Positions 9,108 through 18,600 of a stretch of DNA of 64,000 nt are shown here, piece after piece; the stretch's first letter is position 1; every line of letters starts with the position of its first letter. This stretch comes from JAFGXT01 sp963677165. GTDB taxonomy: Bacteria; Verrucomicrobiota; Lentisphaeria; Victivallales; SZUA-371. The stretch covers positions 558,001 through 622,000 of the forward strand of contig CAXXSX010000001.1 in assembly GCA_963677165.2 (NCBI GenBank), written 5' to 3'. A program made the position numbers and the translations under genes. The notes below the pieces were generated by a model. That model ran no database searches, had not been told where the DNA came from, and worked only from the letters and a program-made list of their open reading frames with translations.

Positions 9108-9196
9108 GGTAGGGCGTGCTCTCCGCAGCGCGCCGTTCCTAGGAATTTTGTGCTTAGACACAAAATAGCTGACGGTTACGGAGAACCGTCCCTACC
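9108..9196. repeat. Copy 2 of the ~90 bp palindromic dispersed repeat
   Basis: This copy has perfect 7-base terminal inverted repeats, GGTAGGG (9108-9114) and CCCTACC (9190-9196). It shares the inner stem ATTTTGTGCTTAGACACAAAAT and the AGCTGACGGTTACGGAGAA block with the copy at 6102-6191. It lies directly after the pmbA stop codon. Confidence 0.82.
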
Positions 9197-9249
9197 TTTA
9201 ATCATACATTTTGAGAGTCTATTAGAAGTAAATATATAAGGGGAGAGGG

Positions 9250-10017
9250 ATGTATAATCCAACCAGAAGAAACCGGAATATCGGAACTGCAAAACAGGGG
9301 CATGGTCAGAATAATAAGTTGACCATACCTGAACCAATGAGTATTCCAAGATTTTTTACAGAGAGGCTTGATAGATATTCCAAAATCAAAAAAGTGATTA
9401 ATGACCATGAGTTTATTTTTGTGTTGGAGGAGACCAGAGAAGGTTGTGTTCATGCTTGCAGTGTGAATGATGTTGCCGAAATAATTAATCATATTCCAGT
9501 AAAGTATTATGAAGATTTAAAATTCATCATTTTCAGACAGCCTAAGCGAAAAGAGGAGATCATCTCTCCAGCTTGGGGACGTTTGATATATGTTTATGAG
9601 TTTGAGGATAAGTTTGAACCGGCTATTATCCTGGAAGCTTGTGATTGTAGCCAAAAATTCAAGTGGAATAGAAAACTTTCTCCGGACAGGCAAAAAGAGC
9701 TTGCCAGATTAAGAGATGATGGAGTTGATATTACTGAGGATAAACGAAGTTATACTTTTGAATTAACAGCAGATACGCTTAGAAATATACAACTGTATCG
9801 TACTCTCCCTCATGAATTCGGACATTATGCTCATTATCTCGAAATGGTTGAATTTCCGGGGACGGACTATGAAGAGCATGAGGAATGGACGAAACGTCTT
9901 GATGCTTATCATGAAATAGTTGTTTCCGAAAAAGAATGCTATGCGCATAGCTTCGCTGATTCCTTCCGGAAAGATTTACGCAATAAGGGAGTGATCCCTT
10001 TCGACAGAATGGATTAG
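9250..10017 (+). CDS. Putative zinc metallopeptidase-like protein (HEFGH)
   Basis: I do not recognise a named family. The 255-residue protein has no signal peptide and carries a clear HExxH zinc motif, HEFGH at residues 188-192, followed by a possible third ligand Glu in EKECYAHSFAD (about 228). That spacing resembles gluzincin-type peptidases. The first 180 residues show no known domain. A strong purine-rich ribosome site precedes ATG 9250. It starts 53 bases after the repeat element and is followed after 11 bases by a membrane protein gene, so the two are probably one operon. The AT-rich block has few links to its neighbours and may be acquired. Peptidase activity is inferred only from the motif. 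Confidence 0.6.
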   Translation: MYNPTRRNRNIGTAKQGHGQNNKLTIPEPMSIPRFFTERLDRYSKIKKVINDHEFIFVLEETREGCVHACSVNDVAEIINHIPVKYYEDLKFIIFRQPKRKEEIISPAWGRLIYVYEFEDKFEPAIILEACDCSQKFKWNRKLSPDRQKELARLRDDGVDITEDKRSYTFELTADTLRNIQLYRTLPHEFGHYAHYLEMVEFPGTDYEEHEEWTKRLDAYHEIVVSEKECYAHSFADSFRKDLRNKGVIPFDRMD

Positions 10018-10028
10018 AAGAGGTAATA

Positions 10029-11123
10029 ATGAAATCAAAGTATGTTGTTCCTTTATGTATTCTTGTGCTATGCATGTTCATACCGTTCGAGGCCAGAGCC
10101 GATGGAATATCGATTCCGATTCTGTTTGGCGGCGGGTTTATTGTTTTTACACCGGTAATTCTGTTTATTTCTGTACTGGAAGCGGCAATCATTTTCAAGC
10201 CTTTAAAGTTGTCTTTCAGATATGGCTTCAAAATTATGCTGGTTGCCAATATTTTAAGCATGCTGTCGGGTATTCCCGTGAAAATTCTGAATATGATATT
10301 TTACGGTTATACTATGCCTGATGAAATATATGAATTTTTTAAAGTTTATCCATATCTGGTGGGAGTGGGGACCTTATTTTATTTTGTGGTGACGCTGATT
10401 GTCGAGTACCTGTTTTTACGGCATGTTTATCTGGGGAGTGATAAAAATTTATCTTTATGGATGACCTTTAAGAAATGGCTTTTTCAGGTGAATGTTACTT
10501 CGTTTTTTACTCCTGTAGAGAAGAAATCTATTCATCATCAGAACCGGAGGAAATTGGTGAAATGGTTATTGATTGCTAATATCGCATCGTACTCAATCAT
10601 GGCTCCTTTAAATTACTATGTAACAAAGCCTACGCACGATATTAAAGAATTCACCCCGGATTCATCCTGGGCCAAGCATCCTGTAACGCCAATATATTTT
10701 ATCGACCCCGAGACGAAATGTCTTGCCACGATTATGTCAGATGGTACAGGACGCAGGATTATTGGAGATGAGCCTGTCAAAGAATTCTATGTTGACTATA
10801 ACGGCAAGCGTTATTATTCGAAGAAGCGGTGTGCTCATGATGAAAATAGTACAACTGAAATTACTGTCTACAGGGGATTGGGGAGTAGTATATGGATTCA
10901 GCATAAAGGGAAAAGATTTAAGTTTGCGATAAATCCGGGGTTACTTCATTTTGGAATTCATGGGTGGAGTGCCGCTTTACTATCCAATGGCAAAGAAGTT
11001 GTGTTTTGCGATAAAGACTATATTTACTTAATGGATATAGAAAAGAAAAGAATAGGCAAAATAACTTCCGGTACTAATTTTGTTCTTCCTACTCCATTGT
11101 TTGAAAAGAAACCTGAAGAGTAG
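10029..11123 (+). CDS. Membrane protein of unknown function
   Basis: The 364-residue product starts with a hydrophobic, signal-like segment. It has about five membrane helices in the first half, for example IPILFGGGFIVFTPVILFI and VGVGTLFYFVVTLIVEYLFL. One more lies near residue 180, and a soluble C-terminal domain (about 210-364) follows. That domain looks beta-rich (PVTPIYFIDPETKCLATI and following strands), as in repeat or propeller-like sheets, but I can assign no family. It follows the HEFGH protein gene by 11 bases and precedes another membrane protein by 16 bases, suggesting a three-gene operon. No function is proposed. Confidence 0.6.
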   Translation: MKSKYVVPLCILVLCMFIPFEARADGISIPILFGGGFIVFTPVILFISVLEAAIIFKPLKLSFRYGFKIMLVANILSMLSGIPVKILNMIFYGYTMPDEIYEFFKVYPYLVGVGTLFYFVVTLIVEYLFLRHVYLGSDKNLSLWMTFKKWLFQVNVTSFFTPVEKKSIHHQNRRKLVKWLLIANIASYSIMAPLNYYVTKPTHDIKEFTPDSSWAKHPVTPIYFIDPETKCLATIMSDGTGRRIIGDEPVKEFYVDYNGKRYYSKKRCAHDENSTTEITVYRGLGSSIWIQHKGKRFKFAINPGLLHFGIHGWSAALLSNGKEVVFCDKDYIYLMDIEKKRIGKITSGTNFVLPTPLFEKKPEE

Positions 11124-11139
11124 GAACATTTAGATTAGA

Positions 11140-11769
11140 ATGAACAGTAAATCAACAACTGTAGAAGAGCTGAATCAGAAATACCCTCCGCTGAAAGTGC
11201 CTCAAAATCTGTTGGATTTGATTGAGAAAAGAAAGAATGGGTACGATGCTCCTCATAGGTATGGGAAATTTCTTTATGTTGCATTGGGGCTGATTCCTGT
11301 AGCTATGGTTGTTGTTAAGGGAATTTTGGGAGGAGATTCATATTTATACTTATTGTTTGCGATTCTGCCGGTAATTATTATCTCTGAAATGTGGACTGTT
11401 GAAAATAGAAAGATAGCTAATCATATTTTTTATTTGGGCGAGTCTAGAGCTATGCCTGGTTCCACAGAACTTGATATATTATGGGAGTCCAGGAAAAAGG
11501 CTGACATTGCAAGAAAAATAAACAATCTTTGCATTGAGCAAATAGGGTGGAAAGAAAACACCATATTTTTACCGGATGATCCTTTTTGTCTGATGATTGA
11601 ACTATATACCGGTGATCTTTGTGAAGTCGAAGCGATTATGGCGATAGAAGAGGATTTTTCTATAAAATTTCCAAAGACTTTCTTTATTGAAGAAATACCC
11701 GGTGAATTGAAATTCCAGTATATAGTGGATTATATCTTTAAGAATAAGCAAGGCTATTTCTTAAAATAA
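11140..11769 (+). CDS. Small two-helix membrane protein of unknown function
   Basis: The 209-residue protein has a polar N-terminus, two adjacent membrane helices (FLYVALGLIPVAMVVVKGIL and YLYLLFAILPVIIISEMW) and an acidic cytoplasmic C-terminal half. That half contains LPDDPFCLMIELYTGD and LCEVEAIMAIEEDFSIKFP. The acidic helix-loop pattern faintly recalls small carrier-like or DUF1493-like folds, but this is too weak to call. It follows the preceding membrane protein gene by 16 bases. Its last 16 bases overlap the end of the convergent gene at 11754. Confidence 0.5.
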   Translation: MNSKSTTVEELNQKYPPLKVPQNLLDLIEKRKNGYDAPHRYGKFLYVALGLIPVAMVVVKGILGGDSYLYLLFAILPVIIISEMWTVENRKIANHIFYLGESRAMPGSTELDILWESRKKADIARKINNLCIEQIGWKENTIFLPDDPFCLMIELYTGDLCEVEAIMAIEEDFSIKFPKTFFIEEIPGELKFQYIVDYIFKNKQGYFLK

Positions 11770-12386
11770 TACTGATAGAAAAATTTGCAGTGTCTAGCGA
11801 CATGAGGTAATGCAATTGTAATATATAATGTACTGAATGTTAACATCACAACTGCAAACGGTATTTTGTGTTTGATTGCCTTAAATGATTTGGATTCTTT
11901 AAATAACCAGTATAAAGACAGGCCAAAGAAAATAATGGAAATGGTTATATAATCCCAAATTAATACGTTTCCAAATTTTTTACCACTAATTGATACATAA
12001 CCATAAAACCAAATAAACCACAGTAAGTTTCTAGCAAGAACAGCCATACTCCATAAGTAAAATCCAGAAGATAATGATCTGATGACTGCGGTAATTAATG
12101 GTTTATTATTTAAATTGTTTCGAAGATAACGAATTCCGGCAACAACTGCAGGAATGATTATTATAGATAATAATCCTGTAAAGATGTGAAATTCCCAATG
12201 GGATTCTGCTGCTGGTTTTAAATTTTTGATGTAAGAAAAGATGAATCCAAAGTGATGTCTGCATAGTAACGTATTAAAATTGAAAAGATTGCGGACCCAG
12301 AACAGAAATGGAAGAGACCACGCGAGATCAACCAATAATTCTTTGACGATCTTTTTCCCGTTGCTCTTCTGCTCAATTTCTTCCAT
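11754..12386 (-). CDS. Multi-pass membrane protein of unknown function
   Basis: The 210-residue product on the minus strand has about five hydrophobic helices, including LLSIIIIPAVVAGIRYL, VLIWDYITISIIFFGLSLYW and IPFAVVMLTFSTLYITIALP. No conserved motif is visible. It converges on the plus-strand gene at 11140 with a 16-base overlap of coding ends. It belongs to the same AT-rich block of unknown genes as its neighbours. Confidence 0.5.
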   Translation of the reverse strand: MEEIEQKSNGKKIVKELLVDLAWSLPFLFWVRNLFNFNTLLCRHHFGFIFSYIKNLKPAAESHWEFHIFTGLLSIIIIPAVVAGIRYLRNNLNNKPLITAVIRSLSSGFYLWSMAVLARNLLWFIWFYGYVSISGKKFGNVLIWDYITISIIFFGLSLYWLFKESKSFKAIKHKIPFAVVMLTFSTLYITIALPHVARHCKFFYQYYFKK

Positions 12387-12680
12387 GTTGTCTTCCCGAT
12401 GAATAAAGTTCTAAATTAATTTAGCGTGAAAACAATGGAATTGCCAGGATAGTGCCTGAAATTAATAGCTTTCAGTAATCGTTCGTCCATTCAATAATAA
12501 AAGAATTATGAAACGGTTGTTCTTAGTTAGGATTATATCTTGCCTTTTTGTTTGCTTTTGTTTAGATAGTATTAAATCTCATGCAATATGATTTGCAGTC
12601 GGGGCGATTACGATATAAAGTGTATGGCATTAATTGCACAGGGGATCGCAATAAAGCGTAAATTGTAGCGGAGAGTAGTT
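12387..12680. other. Intergenic region between divergent genes, nothing recognised
   Basis: These 294 bases separate the minus-strand membrane protein gene from rdgB and must hold two outward promoters. A weak candidate for rdgB is TTGCAG near 12594 with TATAAA about 15 bases later. I see no RNA gene or repeat here. Confidence 0.3.
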
Positions 12681-13286
12681 ATGGTACAGATAGTCGCGGC
12701 AACCGGAAATAAACATAAGCTGGAAGAATTTCGTAAACTTCTTGATGATCAGGATGCAAAGATCGTTGGGCTTGATTCATATCCACAAGCGCCTGAAGTA
12801 GAAGAGGATGGCGAGACTTTTGCTGAAAACGCTTCACTGAAAGCTCTGGCAGCCAATAAATATACTGATCTGCCTGCTTTCGCGGATGATTCAGGTCTGT
12901 GTGTAGAAGCCCTTGACGGAGCTCCCGGTATTCATTCCTCCCGCTATGCAGATACTGACGAAAACCGTATCGCGAAACTTCTTGACGCTATCAAAGACAA
13001 AGATAACCGCAAGGCCAAATTTGTTTGTGTAATCGCGATCGCTATTAATGGTGAAGTCATTGAGACCTTTACCGGCGAAGTTCACGGCGTAATCGCAGAT
13101 GCTCCGCGTGGCAGTAACGGTTTTGGTTACGATCCGGTATTTGTGCCGGACGGCTATGATAAAACCTTCGGAGAGCTTGATTCAGAAGTTAAAGACAGCA
13201 TTAGCCATCGTGCCGTAGCAGTGCAACTCGCCAAAGAATTTGTAGAGGATGAACTCTCATCGGCTTTTGACGACTGCGATTTCTAA
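12681..13286 (+). CDS. rdgB: RdgB/HAM1 family dITP/XTP pyrophosphatase
   Basis: The enzyme hydrolyses non-canonical purine triphosphates such as dITP and XTP to monophosphates and keeps them out of DNA and RNA. The family motifs are all present: ATGNKHKLEEF at the start, FADDSGLCVEALDGAPG with the catalytic acidic pair, GSNGFGYDPVFVPDG, and SHRAVA near the end. The length of 201 residues is normal. Upstream is an AT-rich intergenic region and downstream a 250-base gap, so it is probably transcribed alone. The acidic C-terminal tail (VEDELSSAFDDCDF) is a little longer than usual. Confidence 0.95.
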   Translation: MVQIVAATGNKHKLEEFRKLLDDQDAKIVGLDSYPQAPEVEEDGETFAENASLKALAANKYTDLPAFADDSGLCVEALDGAPGIHSSRYADTDENRIAKLLDAIKDKDNRKAKFVCVIAIAINGEVIETFTGEVHGVIADAPRGSNGFGYDPVFVPDGYDKTFGELDSEVKDSISHRAVAVQLAKEFVEDELSSAFDDCDF

Positions 13287-13537
13287 ATCATAAGACGAAT
13301 GATGTCAGTGTCATCTTCAAACTTCAGTCTTTAATGCTCTTTGAAGAAATGGAACGCGCATATCTCAAGGTTGATCTGTGCCCACTATGGTGATCGATAA
13401 AATTGTAGCATTTCCTTTTCATGGTCCTTATTCGCAAAAAAACGCTTAGCGCCATTGATTTTCAGCAAAATTATTGTAGTTTTACTTTGAACTTGATAAT
13501 AATTTAAAATTCAAATATTCCTCTGAGGTAAGTTTTT

Positions 13538-14350
13538 ATGGATTGCTCAAAAGTAAAAGTATTAATTATAACCGGTTTCGGACTCAATTGCGAAAAAGAG
13601 ACTTCCGCGGCTTTTACCAGTAACGGCGCTACCACTGAACTGGTTCATCTGAATGATCTGCTGGACGGACAGCGTTCACTGGAAGAATTCCACATCCTGG
13701 CATTTATCGGCGGTTTCTCTTTCGGTGACCATCTTGGTGCCGGTACCGTATTTGCCAACCGCGTGAAATTCAACCTGCGCGACCAGCTCGATAAATTTGT
13801 TGCTGATGGTAAACTGATCATTGGTATCTGTAACGGCTTCCAGACTCTGACTCGTCTGGGACTGGTTCCGGCGGTCGGTGGAAAATATTTCGAACAGCAG
13901 GCCGCGCTGGGTCATAACGACAGCGGCGTATTCCGCGATGACTGGGTTTGCCTGAAAGGCGAAGCCGACTGTCCTTGCGTATTTACCAAAGGTGTTGATA
14001 AAATCAGACTTCCTATCCGTCACGGTGAAGGTAAATTTGTTGCTGACGATGAGCTTCTTGCACAAATCGAATCAAATAATCAAGTGGTATTCCGCTATGC
14101 TGACAGCGACGGCAACGTGACCAGTGAATTTCCTGCCAATCCTAATGGTTCACTTAATTCCATTGCCGGAATCTGCGATCCGACCGGTAGAATCTTCGGC
14201 TTGATGCCGCATCCGGAAGCCTTTCTTTCTCCGTTTAACGCTCCGGACTGGACCGTTCAGAAGCTGAAAGGCGAACTACCGGAAAAAGGCGAAGGCAGCG
14301 TAATCTTCAAGAATGCGGTTGAATTTGCCGCCTCTAATATCGTCAAGTAA
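13538..14350 (+). CDS. purQ: Phosphoribosylformylglycinamidine synthase, glutaminase subunit
   Basis: This is the class I glutamine amidotransferase part of FGAM synthase, step 4 of purine synthesis. It releases ammonia from glutamine for the PurL synthase. The nucleophile Cys98 lies in IGICNGFQTLTRLG and the partner His-x-Glu is in GLMPHPEAF. At 270 residues it is longer than the ~225-residue PurQ of Gram-positive bacteria. It is closer to the amidotransferase domain of large fused enzymes, including the RLPIRHGEGKF segment. No other pur gene lies in the window. The alpha/beta hydrolase gene starts 17 bases later. Confidence 0.92.
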   Translation: MDCSKVKVLIITGFGLNCEKETSAAFTSNGATTELVHLNDLLDGQRSLEEFHILAFIGGFSFGDHLGAGTVFANRVKFNLRDQLDKFVADGKLIIGICNGFQTLTRLGLVPAVGGKYFEQQAALGHNDSGVFRDDWVCLKGEADCPCVFTKGVDKIRLPIRHGEGKFVADDELLAQIESNNQVVFRYADSDGNVTSEFPANPNGSLNSIAGICDPTGRIFGLMPHPEAFLSPFNAPDWTVQKLKGELPEKGEGSVIFKNAVEFAASNIVK

Positions 14351-14367
14351 CTCTAGACGGTGCGGCA

Positions 14368-15111
14368 ATGAAATTTCAGGGGACAGAGGATATCTACCAC
14401 GGTTTTACCCGTTACAGTTTTCAGCTGGATGGAGTGCAATGTTATATTGTTGAACCCAAAGAAGCCGCTCTGGGATGTCCCTGGCTGTGGCGGGCGCGTT
14501 TCTGGGATGCGTGGCCCGCTGTTGATCTTGCCATGCTTGAACAGGGATATTATCTGGTTCATATCGATGTGGCAAACCTCTATGGTTCGGATGAAGCTCT
14601 TGTCCGATGGGATAAATTCTATGATCTTCTGACCGGAGAATACGGCTTTGCGAAAAAAGCTGTGCTTGAAGGTTTTAGTCGCGGCGGACTTATCATTTTT
14701 AACTGGGGCGAACGTAATCCGGATAAGGTTGCGTGCATTTACGCTGACAATCCGGTTTGTGACTTTAAAACCTGGCCGTTGGGTTGTGGAGACGGCCCCG
14801 GTAGTGTCGGCGATATGGAAAACTGCCTGAAAGTTTATGGCATGACCATGGAAGAGGCATTGGAATACAAACTAAATCCGCTGGATAACCTGGCTCCTCT
14901 GGCGGCTGCAAAGATTCCTTTGATTCATGTTTGCGGCGATGCCGATGAGGTCGTGCCGTACCCTGAAAATACCGCGATTGTAGAAAAGCGTTACCGCGAG
15001 CTTGGCGGCGAGATTAAAATTATAATCAAGCCCGGCGGGAAGCATCATCCGCATTGCCTTGAAGATCCCACTCCCATAGTCGATTTTATCCTGGCAAATA
15101 ATCAGCTGTAA
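14368..15111 (+). CDS. Alpha/beta hydrolase, prolyl-oligopeptidase/acyl-esterase type
   Basis: The 247-residue protein has the nucleophile elbow GFSRGG with Ser104, an acid turn VCGDADEVVPYPEN and a likely catalytic His in GGKHHPHCLEDP. The Ser-Asp-His order is standard for the fold. There is no signal peptide, so it is cytoplasmic. Proteins of this kind beside sugar genes in Lentisphaerota are often annotated as prolyl oligopeptidase family or as putative sugar esterases; the substrate here is unknown. It follows purQ by 17 bases and may be co-transcribed with it, although the functions do not obviously connect. Confidence 0.78.
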   Translation: MKFQGTEDIYHGFTRYSFQLDGVQCYIVEPKEAALGCPWLWRARFWDAWPAVDLAMLEQGYYLVHIDVANLYGSDEALVRWDKFYDLLTGEYGFAKKAVLEGFSRGGLIIFNWGERNPDKVACIYADNPVCDFKTWPLGCGDGPGSVGDMENCLKVYGMTMEEALEYKLNPLDNLAPLAAAKIPLIHVCGDADEVVPYPENTAIVEKRYRELGGEIKIIIKPGGKHHPHCLEDPTPIVDFILANNQL

Positions 15112-15120
15112 TTCATTGTT

Positions 15121-15396
15121 CTATTTGGTGTGTTTTTCGAGGTTTTTACGTGTGTTTATATATTCTCTTGGGCTCATGCCGAACTGACGCTTAAAAGCCA
15201 CAGAAAACGCAAACTGATTATTATAGCCCACTCTTTCCGCGACCTGATAAATTTGCAGATGTTCACGCCATAAAAGCTGTTCGGCACGTTCCATTTTCAG
15301 CGACAATACTTTATTCATCGGGGACATGCTGTAGAGTTTTGTTATTCCTTGGGGGATATTGATAATTCTACAAATGTTTTTGTTTTATCCAAACAT
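15121..15396 (-). pseudogene. Remnant of an AraC-family regulator gene (internal deletion plus nonsense codon)
   Basis: This minus-strand segment matches the intact araC gene at 18963-19859 at both ends. The last ~70 codons (second HTH, RVGYNNQFAFSVAFKRQFGM) and the first ~20 codons (MFG then NKNICRIINI) are present, but about 200 codons between them are missing. The junction fuses PQGIT directly to KLYSMSPMNKV and stays in frame. The fourth codon is TAA (15385-15387) where the intact copy has TTA. An in-frame ATG inside the 3' part (15327) could still express a 68-residue HTH fragment, so residual DNA binding cannot be excluded. It is divergent from the glycosidase at 15659 and shares its operator region. 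Confidence 0.85.
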
Positions 15397-15464
15397 GCTT
15401 TTACCATTTTTTCGTTTATAATATATGCATAATTTTAGCAAAAATATAAATTTCTAAAAATTAG

Positions 15465-15561
15465 GATTTTAGCATCCAAAGTAAAAAGTCCGGGCAAAAA
15501 AGGACTCCCCCTCATTGCAAAATGACCGCTAAAATCGCATCGTTTGGCTGATTTTTCAGCC
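15465..15561. promoter_or_regulatory. Operator-like inverted repeat and hairpin upstream of the GH106-like gene (copy 1)
   Basis: GATTTTAGCATCCA (15465-15478) and TGACCGCTAAAATC (15523-15536) form an imperfect inverted repeat. They are followed by the 6-bp hairpin GGCTGA-TTTT-TCAGCC (15546-15561). The same arrangement, with perfect arms, lies at 20174-20277 upstream of the DUF4838 gene. Because each copy lies between a minus-strand araC-type gene and a plus-strand glycosidase, it is probably where the AraC-family protein acts. That binding role is inferred from position and conservation. Confidence 0.6.
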
Positions 15562-15658
15562 ATTAAATCTAACAAGAAACGGAATCCGGAAAAACTTTCA
15601 CGGATTCAGGTTATATTGAAGTAAGTTGGGAATAATTATACAATGGAAACCAAAAATA

Positions 15659-18600
15659 ATGAATAATGATTTTTTTCAGGAATTTATCCAGCCCGGCAGC
15701 CAATACCGGGGAAAGCCGTTTTGGGCATGGAACGGAAAATTAGAACCGGAAGAGTTGCGACGTCAAATCCGCCTGATGCACGAAATGGGGCTAGGTGGAT
15801 TCTTCATGCACTCCCGTGTCGGCATGGGAACCAATTATCTGTCCGATGAATGGTTCGACTGTATCAAGGCATGTATTGACGAGGCGGAAAAGCTTGACAT
15901 GGAAGCCTGGCTCTACGACGAAGACCGCTGGCCGTCAGGCGCTGCCGGGGGCATCGTCACAAAAAATCCTGAGTACCGGATGAAAAAACTGCACATTGAG
16001 AGTTATACCGATTTATCTAAAGTTAAATCGCAGGATAATACTCTGGCTTGGTTTACCGGCAAGGTTGACGGCTTAAAACTGAGTTTGCTTCAACGTATCG
16101 ACGCTCCTCCCGCTGTACTCCCCAAAGGTATAACCCTGCTGCACTTCTTCGTGAAAGATTACGATTGTGGTTCATGGTACAACGAGCAAACCTATTTGGA
16201 TACACTCAATGCTGATGCCGTTAAAGAATTTATCAAAGTTACTCATGAAGCCTATAAACGCGAAGTTGGCGAAGAGTTTGGCAAACGCGTTCCCGGTATT
16301 TTTACCGATGAACCTAATTACGGCCGGATCGTTGAAAGATCTATCTATGATAATGATGAAATAACTACAGCCTGGACCTCGTCGCTTCCGGCACTGTTCA
16401 GGAACCGTTATGGTTATGATATTATCGATCATCTGCCGGAACTGTTCTATGACCTCGAAGGCATCGAACTTTCCAAGTCCCGTCTCAACTATATCGACTG
16501 CCTGACCTTCATGTTCGATAACGCTTTTTCCCGTCAGATTGGCGAATGGTGCGAAGAGAACAATATGCTGTTTACCGGCCATTGTCTGGATGAACCCATC
16601 CCATCAAGCCAGACAAATGTAGTCGGTTCGACCATGCGTTTTTACGAACACATGCAGGCCCCCGGCATTGACATTCTGACCGAATACTGGCGCGAATACG
16701 ATACCGCAAAACAAAACTCTTCCGTGGCCCATCAGTTCGGCCGCACCTGGCGACTGTCGGAAACCTACGGCTGCACCGGCTGGGACTTTCCGTTCTCTGG
16801 TCACAAGGCGGTAAGCGACTGGCAGGCGGCTCTGGGTATTACCTTGCGTTGTCAGCATCTGGCCTATTACACTATGGAAGGCGAAGCCAAACGCGATTTT
16901 CCGGCCAGTATCTTTTACCAGTCCTCCTGGTGGCGCGAATACAAGAAGGTTGAAGACTACTATGCCCGTATCAACCTGGCCATGATCCAGGGACATGAAG
17001 TCCGCAATATAATGGTGGTTCACCCGATTGAATCAATGTGGACCCTGATCGGTATTGACTGGCGGGAAAATAAACAGAGCCATCTTCTGGATGAAAATTT
17101 CATGGTCATGCGTGATGCACTGCTTAACGCCAATATCGATTTTGACTACGGCGATGAAGAACTCATGAGCCGCCACGCTTCCATCGTCACCGGTGCCGAC
17201 GGTAAACCGGTGTTCAAAATAGCTAAGGCCGAATATAAAGTTGTTGTAGTTCCGCCGATGCTGACCGTACGTGCGTCGACTGTCAAACTGCTTGAAGAAT
17301 TTAAAGCCGCAGGCGGCAGAGTAATCATTACCGGAGCCCCGGCGGCCTATGTGGATGGTGACCAATCGTCCGCAATGATTAATCTGTCCGAATCGTTTGA
17401 ACATGCCTCCGGCTTCGACGAGTTGCCTCTGGTTATCGGCAACGGCTACCGCCGGGTATCCATTACCGACGAAACCGGAACCGAAATCTTCAATACACTG
17501 TATCAGCTCCGTGAAGACGATGACAGCGCATTCATGTTCGTTTGTAACACCGGATACGACCAGCCACAGCCTCCATCTAATAGTGTTGAAACGATGTCTA
17601 AAGAACGCTGTAAAGAATATCCGGTAGCCAATGTCATCATTAAAACCGCTAAAACCGGCGGGGTATTTGAAATAGACCTGGAATCCGGCGAAGTGTTAGC
17701 CGTTGACGCAACCGCAGTCGACGGCGGCTGGAAATTCACTACCAGCTTTGTCGCTCTTGGCAGCCGCCTGTTTGTTGTATCAGACAAGATTTCGGCAGCC
17801 GGACTGCGCTCTGCGACAAAACTGACCACGGTTTCAGAAAAAGCACCGGTAGCCGACAAGTTCGGAACTATTCTGTCGGAAGCCAATGTATTACCTCTCG
17901 ACCGCTGCAGAATGCGGGTAAACGACGGTGAACTGACCGATGAAAACTTCATTCTGCTACAGGATCAGTGCCTGCGTGAGCAAATCGGTCTGCAGCATCG
18001 CGGTGGCTGCATGGTTCAGCCCTGGTTGAGAAATCTTGAGCTGTCTACGGCAAAAGCCAAAGTCACGCTGGAATATGAGTTTTTTTGCAAAAGCATTCCG
18101 CCTGGAGCTATATACATCGGTATCGAACGTCCGGAAACGTTTAAAATCATACTAAACGGCAATGAAATTGGCACTACGACTGATTGCGGCTGGTGGTGCG
18201 ATCTTTCATTGAAAAAAATCGCTTTTGATCCGATGATGCTGAAACCCGGAAAAAACCAGTTGGTACTGGAATGCGCTGAATATTCCGAAGCACATCCCGG
18301 CCTGGAATCAATCTTCCTGCTGGGGAACTTTGGTATAGAAGTCGACAATCTTAAGCTGACCATGACGGAACGGGTCACCGAACTGACCGTAGGAGACTGG
18401 GTCGAACAAGGGCTGCCATTCTACTCCGGCACAACCGGATACGAATTTGAGACCGAAGTCAAAGCTGCCGCAAACGAACGGGTGTTTATTCATCTGCCGG
18501 AATACTGCGGTTCATGCGCTAAAGTATTCGTCAACGGAACTGAAGCCGGCGTGATAGGCTGGGCTCCGAATGAGCTTGAAGTTACTGAATTCGTTACTGA

